Assembly (NCBI RefSeq): GCF_003591655.1
Contig: NZ_QVRA01000033.1
Location: 1-35,458, forward strand
From: Sphingobium terrigena
GTDB lineage: Bacteria; Pseudomonadota; Alphaproteobacteria; Sphingomonadales; Sphingomonadaceae
Direction of reading: 5' to 3'
Length of the DNA: 35,458 nt
The notes under the pieces were generated by a model. The model saw only the letters and a program-made list of their open reading frames with translations, made no database searches and was not told where the DNA came from. The translations under genes were made by a program, and so were the position numbers. The first letter of the stretch is position 1, and every line of letters starts with the position of its first letter. This document shows positions 31,514 to 35,458 of the stretch, one piece after another.

Positions 31514-32325
31514 GCAGCCCTATTCGCCTGATCGTCTCCGATATAGATGGCACGCTCGTCCGCCAGGACAAAAGCCTCTCCGAAGGCGTCATCTCTGCAG
31601 TTGGACGCGCCAGAGCAGCTGGTATTGCGGTGAGCCTGATCAGTGCTCGCCCGCCCAGCGGCATGCTTTGGATCGCGAGACGGCTGGAACTCCCGGGCGT
31701 CATCGGCGCTTTCAATGGCGGCACGATCGTCGAGACGGATGGGGCTGTCATCTCGGCCGACCAACTCGATCCCGAGTGCGCCGCGCGGACGCTCGCCCTG
31801 CTCGAGCACCCAGCCGTCACGCCCTGGCTGTTCACGGGCGGCCTCTGGTACGCACGCGCGGCCGACGATGTGTACGTTCCGCGCGAGCGCCGCGCGGCAA
31901 ACATCGAGCCGATAATCAGGGACAACTTCGCGGGATTGCTCGCACACACTGACAAGATCGTCGGCGTCAGCAACGACCAAGCACTCCTCGCGCGACTTGA
32001 CGGCGATATCGCGGCAGCGCTCGGACGCTCTGCGACTGTCGGCCGTTCACAGCCTTACTATCTCGACATTACCGCCGCCCAGGCCAACAAAGGTGATGGC
32101 GTCGCCGCCCTGGCAGCCGCGATCGGAGTGCCGCTCGCCAACGTTGCCGTCTTGGGGGACGAGCGCAATGACCTTCCAATGTTCGCGCGCGCTGGCCTCT
32201 CAATTGCGATGGGACAGGGTCCCGACGCGGTCCGCTCAGCCGCTGACCAGGTGACTGTGTCGAACGAGGAGGACGGCGCTGCCCAGGCGATAGACAATAT
32301 CATCCAGACGGAGGCTGCGAGATGA
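31510..32325 (+). CDS. Cof-type HAD-superfamily phosphatase
   Basis: A 271-residue HAD hydrolase of the Cof (IIB) type. Motif I is LIVSDIDGTLVRQDKSLSEG with the nucleophile Asp. Motif II is VSLISARPPSG. The cap region spans about 85-185. Motifs III and IV are the Lys in NKGDGVAAL and LGDERNDLPMFARAGLSIAM. Such enzymes dephosphorylate sugar phosphates or flavin and PLP phosphates; the substrate here is not known. ATG overlaps the zwf stop (ATGA). A second HAD protein follows at 32528, so a sugar-phosphate pathway is likely. Confidence 0.85.
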   Translation: MSSPIRLIVSDIDGTLVRQDKSLSEGVISAVGRARAAGIAVSLISARPPSGMLWIARRLELPGVIGAFNGGTIVETDGAVISADQLDPECAARTLALLEHPAVTPWLFTGGLWYARAADDVYVPRERRAANIEPIIRDNFAGLLAHTDKIVGVSNDQALLARLDGDIAAALGRSATVGRSQPYYLDITAAQANKGDGVAALAAAIGVPLANVAVLGDERNDLPMFARAGLSIAMGQGPDAVRSAADQVTVSNEEDGAAQAIDNIIQTEAAR

Positions 32326-32527
32326 TCCAGCCATTGTCGGTCGCGCCATCGATGTGCGCGACGAGGTGGCGCGCAAAAAATGTGCAGCGCCGCACGAGCC
32401 GGGCCAAAGGCGGATCCGCTGCGGCATCTTGGAAAGGCGCATCGCGTTCGGAGATCCACCAGAGCCGGCGATCGTGCCTTAGCGCCGCCTACCTGCCGAG
32501 CGACCGCACCCTGATTGGAGTCCACCG
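32326..32527 (+). other. Gap of about 200 bp between two HAD genes; no supported gene
   Basis: A 69-codon frame (ATG at 32322) crosses this stretch, and another frame without a start is also open (reading AIDVRDEVARKKCAAPHEPG). Neither has a recognisable family or a good ribosome-binding site. It may be a decayed gene. The DNA is rich in GCGC and holds no strong hairpin that I can see. Confidence 0.35.
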
Positions 32528-33295
32528 ATGAAGCGACTTTTCGCCTTCGATCTCGACGGCACGCTGGCTGAAAGCAAGCAGCCGATCGACCAGAATATGG
32601 TCGAGTTGCTTGCCGCGCTGCTCGATCTCGTCGGCGTCGCGGTTATCTCCGGTGGCGACTGGCCGCAGTTCGAAGCGCAAGTCGTGTCGCTGCTGCCGAG
32701 CAGTGCCAACCTCCGGCAGCTCTTCATTATGCCGACGACGGGCACCAAACTCTACCGTTTCGAGAGCAGCTGGAAACCAGTCTATGCTGATGTGTTCGAC
32801 CCCGACGAACGCCAGCGCATTCTGCGCGCGTTTGAACAGGCTCTGGACGAGATGGACCTGGCGCACGAGAAGATATGGGGCGAGCGGATCGAGGACCGCG
32901 GAAGCCAGATTACTTTCTCTGGACTTGGACAGGAGGCGCCGCTCGATGCAAAGAAAGCGTGGGATCCCGACTTCGCCAAGCGCAAGGCACTGCAGGCGGC
33001 GCTTCGATCACGACTGCCGGAATTGTCCGTCAACGTGGGAGGATCAACCTCCATCGACATTACTCGCCAAGGTATCGACAAGGCCTACGGAATGCGCCGT
33101 CTTTCCGAGGAATCCGGCATTCCGCAGTCGGCCATGCTGTTCATGGGGGACGCGATCTATCCCGGTGGCAATGACGATCCCGTTCGCGCAGCCGGAATCG
33201 ACGTAATCCCCGTGCGAGACGTGGCGGAGACCCGAACCGCGATCATGGCAATCCTCGCTTGCCTCGCGCCTGATCCCGCTCTGGCCGAGCAATAA
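32528..33295 (+). CDS. HAD-IIB protein resembling eukaryotic-type phosphomannomutase
   Basis: A 255-residue protein with HAD motif I FAFDLDGTLAESKQPID, where the second Asp of the DxD pair is the usual mutase acid. The cap includes LPSSANLRQLFIMPTTGTKL. The end has VNVGGSTSIDITRQGIDKAY and LFMGDAIYPGGNDDPVRAAG, matching the GG.S.D...G.DK and GD...GGND motifs of eukaryotic-type phosphomannomutases. It could interconvert mannose 6- and 1-phosphate to feed GDP-mannose for the GT4 protein upstream, or act as a sugar phosphatase. The mutase role is inferred from motifs and neighbours. Confidence 0.78.
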   Translation: MKRLFAFDLDGTLAESKQPIDQNMVELLAALLDLVGVAVISGGDWPQFEAQVVSLLPSSANLRQLFIMPTTGTKLYRFESSWKPVYADVFDPDERQRILRAFEQALDEMDLAHEKIWGERIEDRGSQITFSGLGQEAPLDAKKAWDPDFAKRKALQAALRSRLPELSVNVGGSTSIDITRQGIDKAYGMRRLSEESGIPQSAMLFMGDAIYPGGNDDPVRAAGIDVIPVRDVAETRTAIMAILACLAPDPALAEQ

Positions 33296-33395
33296 CCACA
33301 GGTGCGAGATGACCCGCCGCCCGGGCGCGTCTCACGCCGGCCGGAACAAGAATTCTCCACCCGGCGGCCGACTATTCCCTGTGAGCCAAAGTGAC

Positions 33396-34685
33396 CTACT
33401 CCATCACATCGAGGAGATTGTCGATCGATGCCGTAGCGAAGGCAGTAAAGCTGTCCGCCACGCCATAAGGGAGCAACATCGTCCGACCCTGAACAATCGC
33501 ACCGCAACTGTAGACGACGTTGGGCACGTAACCGTCTCGCTCGTGGGGACTGGGGAAGAGCACCGGGCGCGGCGTGCGGGCCAGCAGCTTCGATGGGTCG
33601 TTTTTGTCGAGCAGACACGCGCCGATGCAGTAGTTTCGCACCGTGCCGACACCGTGGGTCATCACCAGCCAGCCTTCGTCGAGCTCGATCGGCGACCCGC
33701 AATTTCCCACCTGCACGAATTCCCAGGGGAACTTTGGCGTAATGAGCTTTTCGCCCCCTTCCCAGTTCAGCAGCTCATCGGAAAAATGTAGCCAGATGTT
33801 CTTGCTGTCCTGACGCCCAAGCATTGCGTACTTGCCCGCGATGCGCCGCGGAAAGAGGGCCATACCCTTTCCGCTCGAGGCGCGACCGCTCAGAACGCGC
33901 ATGTCGAACGACCGAAAATCGGACGTCGTCAGCAATTCCGATCGCACTTGGCCCCCGCCGAACGCGGTATAGGTTCCATGATAGATCATGCTGCCGTCAT
34001 CTTCGCAGAAGCGGACGAGGCGCGTATCTTCGATGCCTTGCGTTTGGCTTGGCAGTACCGGGAACAGCACGGTCTCCGAAATCGACCTGCCACCAGCGCA
34101 GCAAAGGCGCGCCGCTACGCCCTCACCTCTCGGACAGGTATCGATAAGGGGCGCTACCGATGTCGGACTGGCATCATCGACGACGAGCGCTCCTCCCGGC
34201 GTCCAGGTGCCAGTGCGGAACGTCACGGACGACACATGTCCCTCGCCAATTCCCCGCAACGAGATCACGAAACGGATGGTGCCTTCGGCAAGACCCGACT
34301 GGTCGGGATGGAGTACCGCGCTTGGATTGAACAAGGCGGCCGCCTCATATGCAAATTCCTCGCTGCAATAGGCACCGATCAATCGTCGTTGCGCAGCGTT
34401 CGTCCGATCAGCGCCTTTAATCCGACCGGCGATATCGTCGAATTGGCGAAGCAGCATGGCATCAACATCACGATGGTTCTCGTCCAGCGACAGCGTCACG
34501 CCTTTCAACTGGCGGGCCAACTCAGCCTCGTCGAGACCCATGATCAGGTCGACTGTCTCCTGCGTGCGGGATGGACCGTCGTCGAAGCCTCTGGGGTAAC
34601 TCGGCTCAAATGGCCGGACGACAGTGCGTGATGGATCGGGTCGAAGCACGCGGTCGTAAAAGGTGAGCTTGGCGCGTTCGGTCAT
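33396..34685 (-). CDS. GH130-type mannoside phosphorylase or mannosidase
   Basis: A 429-residue five-bladed beta-propeller enzyme. Family-like segments: FNPSAVLHPDQSGLAEG; RFVISLRGIGEGHVSSVTFR; IEDTRLVRFCEDDGSMIYHG; DSKNIWLHFSDELLNWEGG; VGNCGSPIELDEGWLVMTHG and VGTVRNYCIGACLLDKNDPS. The ED and GHVSS parts match a GH130 subgroup that includes beta-1,2-mannosidases, more divergent than the classical phosphorylases. It acts on beta-mannosides with or without phosphate; which one cannot be told. It is on the opposite strand to the GT4/PMM-like genes but close to them. The Met at 34685 is preferred to 34787, since the extra 34 residues are basic and unlike the family. Confidence 0.8.
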   Translation of the reverse strand: MTERAKLTFYDRVLRPDPSRTVVRPFEPSYPRGFDDGPSRTQETVDLIMGLDEAELARQLKGVTLSLDENHRDVDAMLLRQFDDIAGRIKGADRTNAAQRRLIGAYCSEEFAYEAAALFNPSAVLHPDQSGLAEGTIRFVISLRGIGEGHVSSVTFRTGTWTPGGALVVDDASPTSVAPLIDTCPRGEGVAARLCCAGGRSISETVLFPVLPSQTQGIEDTRLVRFCEDDGSMIYHGTYTAFGGGQVRSELLTTSDFRSFDMRVLSGRASSGKGMALFPRRIAGKYAMLGRQDSKNIWLHFSDELLNWEGGEKLITPKFPWEFVQVGNCGSPIELDEGWLVMTHGVGTVRNYCIGACLLDKNDPSKLLARTPRPVLFPSPHERDGYVPNVVYSCGAIVQGRTMLLPYGVADSFTAFATASIDNLLDVME

Positions 34686-34866
34686 GCCGGCCGGTCTCCA
34701 CCCAGGGCGCTGCCGCGACCAAGGAGATCTATGACCGCTTTGTGCCGGTCCCACGGTACGAGAAAACTCGCCCCGGGGTCGCGGCACGTGACCCGCCGAC
34801 GTCGAGAGCCGAGGCTAACTCGATGCGAGAGCGGTTGTTCCGCGCAGGCTTTGAGCGAGCGCGCCG

Positions 34867-35458
34867 TCACTGGGCGCCGCCCTCGAAGTCGATCACGATC
34901 CGGCCTTCGATTTCGCCATGATGCATGCGCGCGAAGATGTCGTTGATATTCTCCAGCGTGTCCGTCGTGACGGTCGCGTGAACCTTGCCCTCGGCGGCAA
35001 AATCAAGGGCTTCCTGCAGATCGAGGCGAGTGCCGACAATGGAGCCGCGAACGGTGATCCCGTTGAGGACCGTGTCGAAGATCGACAGCGGAAAGTCGCC
35101 TGGCGGAAGCCCGTTCAACGCCACCGTGCCGCCCCGCCTGACCATGCCGAGTGCCTGCTTGAATGCGATCGGCGACACGGCGGTGACAAGTGCGCCATGG
35201 GCGCCCCCGATCTCCTTCTTGATGAATGCCGCGGGGTCGACGTTGCGCGCGTTGACGGAGAGATCTGCGCCCAGTCGCTCCGCGAGCGCGAGCTTGGCGT
35301 CGTCGATATCGACGGCCACGACATTGAGCCCCATCGCCTTGGCATATTGCACGGCCATATGCCCGAGACCGCCGATGCCCGAGATCGCCACCCAATTGCC
35401 GGGCCGTGTGTCCGTGACCTTCAGCCCCTTGTAGACCGTCACGCCGGCGCACAGGATC
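34867..35458 (-). CDS. Zinc-type alcohol dehydrogenase, C-terminal part (5' end beyond the right edge)
   Basis: The last 196 or so residues of a medium-chain alcohol dehydrogenase, open to the window edge. It begins ILCAGVTVYKGLKVTDTRPG, then the NAD(P) loop WVAISGIGGLGHMAVQYAKA with GxGGLGH, VVAVDIDDAKLALAERLGAD (Asp after strand 2 favours NAD+), VRRGGTVALNGLPPGDFPLS and VRGSIVGTRLDLQEALDFAA. These match the ethanol-type AdhA/AdhP group. The zinc-binding Cys and His of the N-terminal half lie outside the window. The product would convert alcohols and aldehydes. Its link to the sugar block is unclear. Confidence 0.9.
   Translation of the reverse strand, partial: ILCAGVTVYKGLKVTDTRPGNWVAISGIGGLGHMAVQYAKAMGLNVVAVDIDDAKLALAERLGADLSVNARNVDPAAFIKKEIGGAHGALVTAVSPIAFKQALGMVRRGGTVALNGLPPGDFPLSIFDTVLNGITVRGSIVGTRLDLQEALDFAAEGKVHATVTTDTLENINDIFARMHHGEIEGRIVIDFEGGAQ

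Noticed and set aside
1..35458. CRISPR arrays, tRNA or rRNA genes, replication origin, attachment sites
   Set aside because: I looked for regularly spaced repeats, cloverleaf-like segments, rRNA core motifs and clustered initiator repeats and found none that could be supported.

Overview
The window looks like accessory DNA from a GC-rich alphaproteobacterium, most likely a sphingomonad (Sphingobium, Sphingomonas or Novosphingobium type). This placement is an inference from codon usage, the outer-membrane receptor and the metal-resistance gene set; no rRNA or tRNA was found to confirm it.

Layout. (1) Positions 1-1358, minus strand: the N-terminal part of a TonB-dependent siderophore receptor, with a Fur-like operator just upstream. 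(2) About 1620-4420: an insertion-sequence graveyard. It holds a chimeric ISNCY/IS110 transposase, the tail of an ISL3 transposase, a decayed and frameshifted IS3 transposase, the tail of an IS630 transposase, and a 30-bp perfect palindrome. (3) 4455-16500, minus strand: a copper/silver resistance block. In transcription order it has a DUF305 protein, a large epimerase/SPW membrane fusion, a DUF411 protein, two small exported Cys/Met proteins, the RND efflux genes cusC, cusB and cusA, a CusF-type periplasmic protein, and a YgjV-like membrane protein. (4) 17113-26120, plus strand: a second metal or redox block. It has two tandem paralogous secreted proteins, two MerR-family regulators (one with a clear MerR-type promoter), small lipoproteins, a secreted Met-rich protein, and a tight three-gene electron-transfer operon. 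That operon encodes a membrane-anchored NAD(P)H/FAD/2Fe-2S reductase, a di-heme b membrane protein and a seven-heme cytochrome c. An NRAMP-like transporter follows. (5) 26586-34685: a sugar block with a GT4-type glycosyltransferase fusion, 6-phosphogluconate dehydrogenase, glucose-6-phosphate dehydrogenase, two HAD phosphatase-fold proteins (one like phosphomannomutase) and a divergent GH130 mannoside-active enzyme. (6) The right edge holds the C-terminal part of a zinc-type alcohol dehydrogenase.

How the parts may work together. The Cus pump exports Cu(I)/Ag(I) from the periplasm, with CusF and the small exported proteins as likely metal carriers or buffers. The plus-strand redox operon can be read as a complete path: cytosolic NAD(P)H to FAD to 2Fe-2S, then two hemes b across the inner membrane, then periplasmic multiheme cytochrome c. 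The terminal acceptor is unknown. Its neighbours (metal regulators, Met/His-rich secreted proteins, an NRAMP-like carrier) suggest periplasmic metal reduction. This module is the best candidate in the window for an undescribed system. In the sugar block, Zwf and Gnd would supply reducing equivalents while the GT4, PMM-like and GH130 proteins handle mannose-type glycans.

Limits: all family calls come from reading motifs by eye. No similarity search, structure prediction or folding-energy calculation was run.
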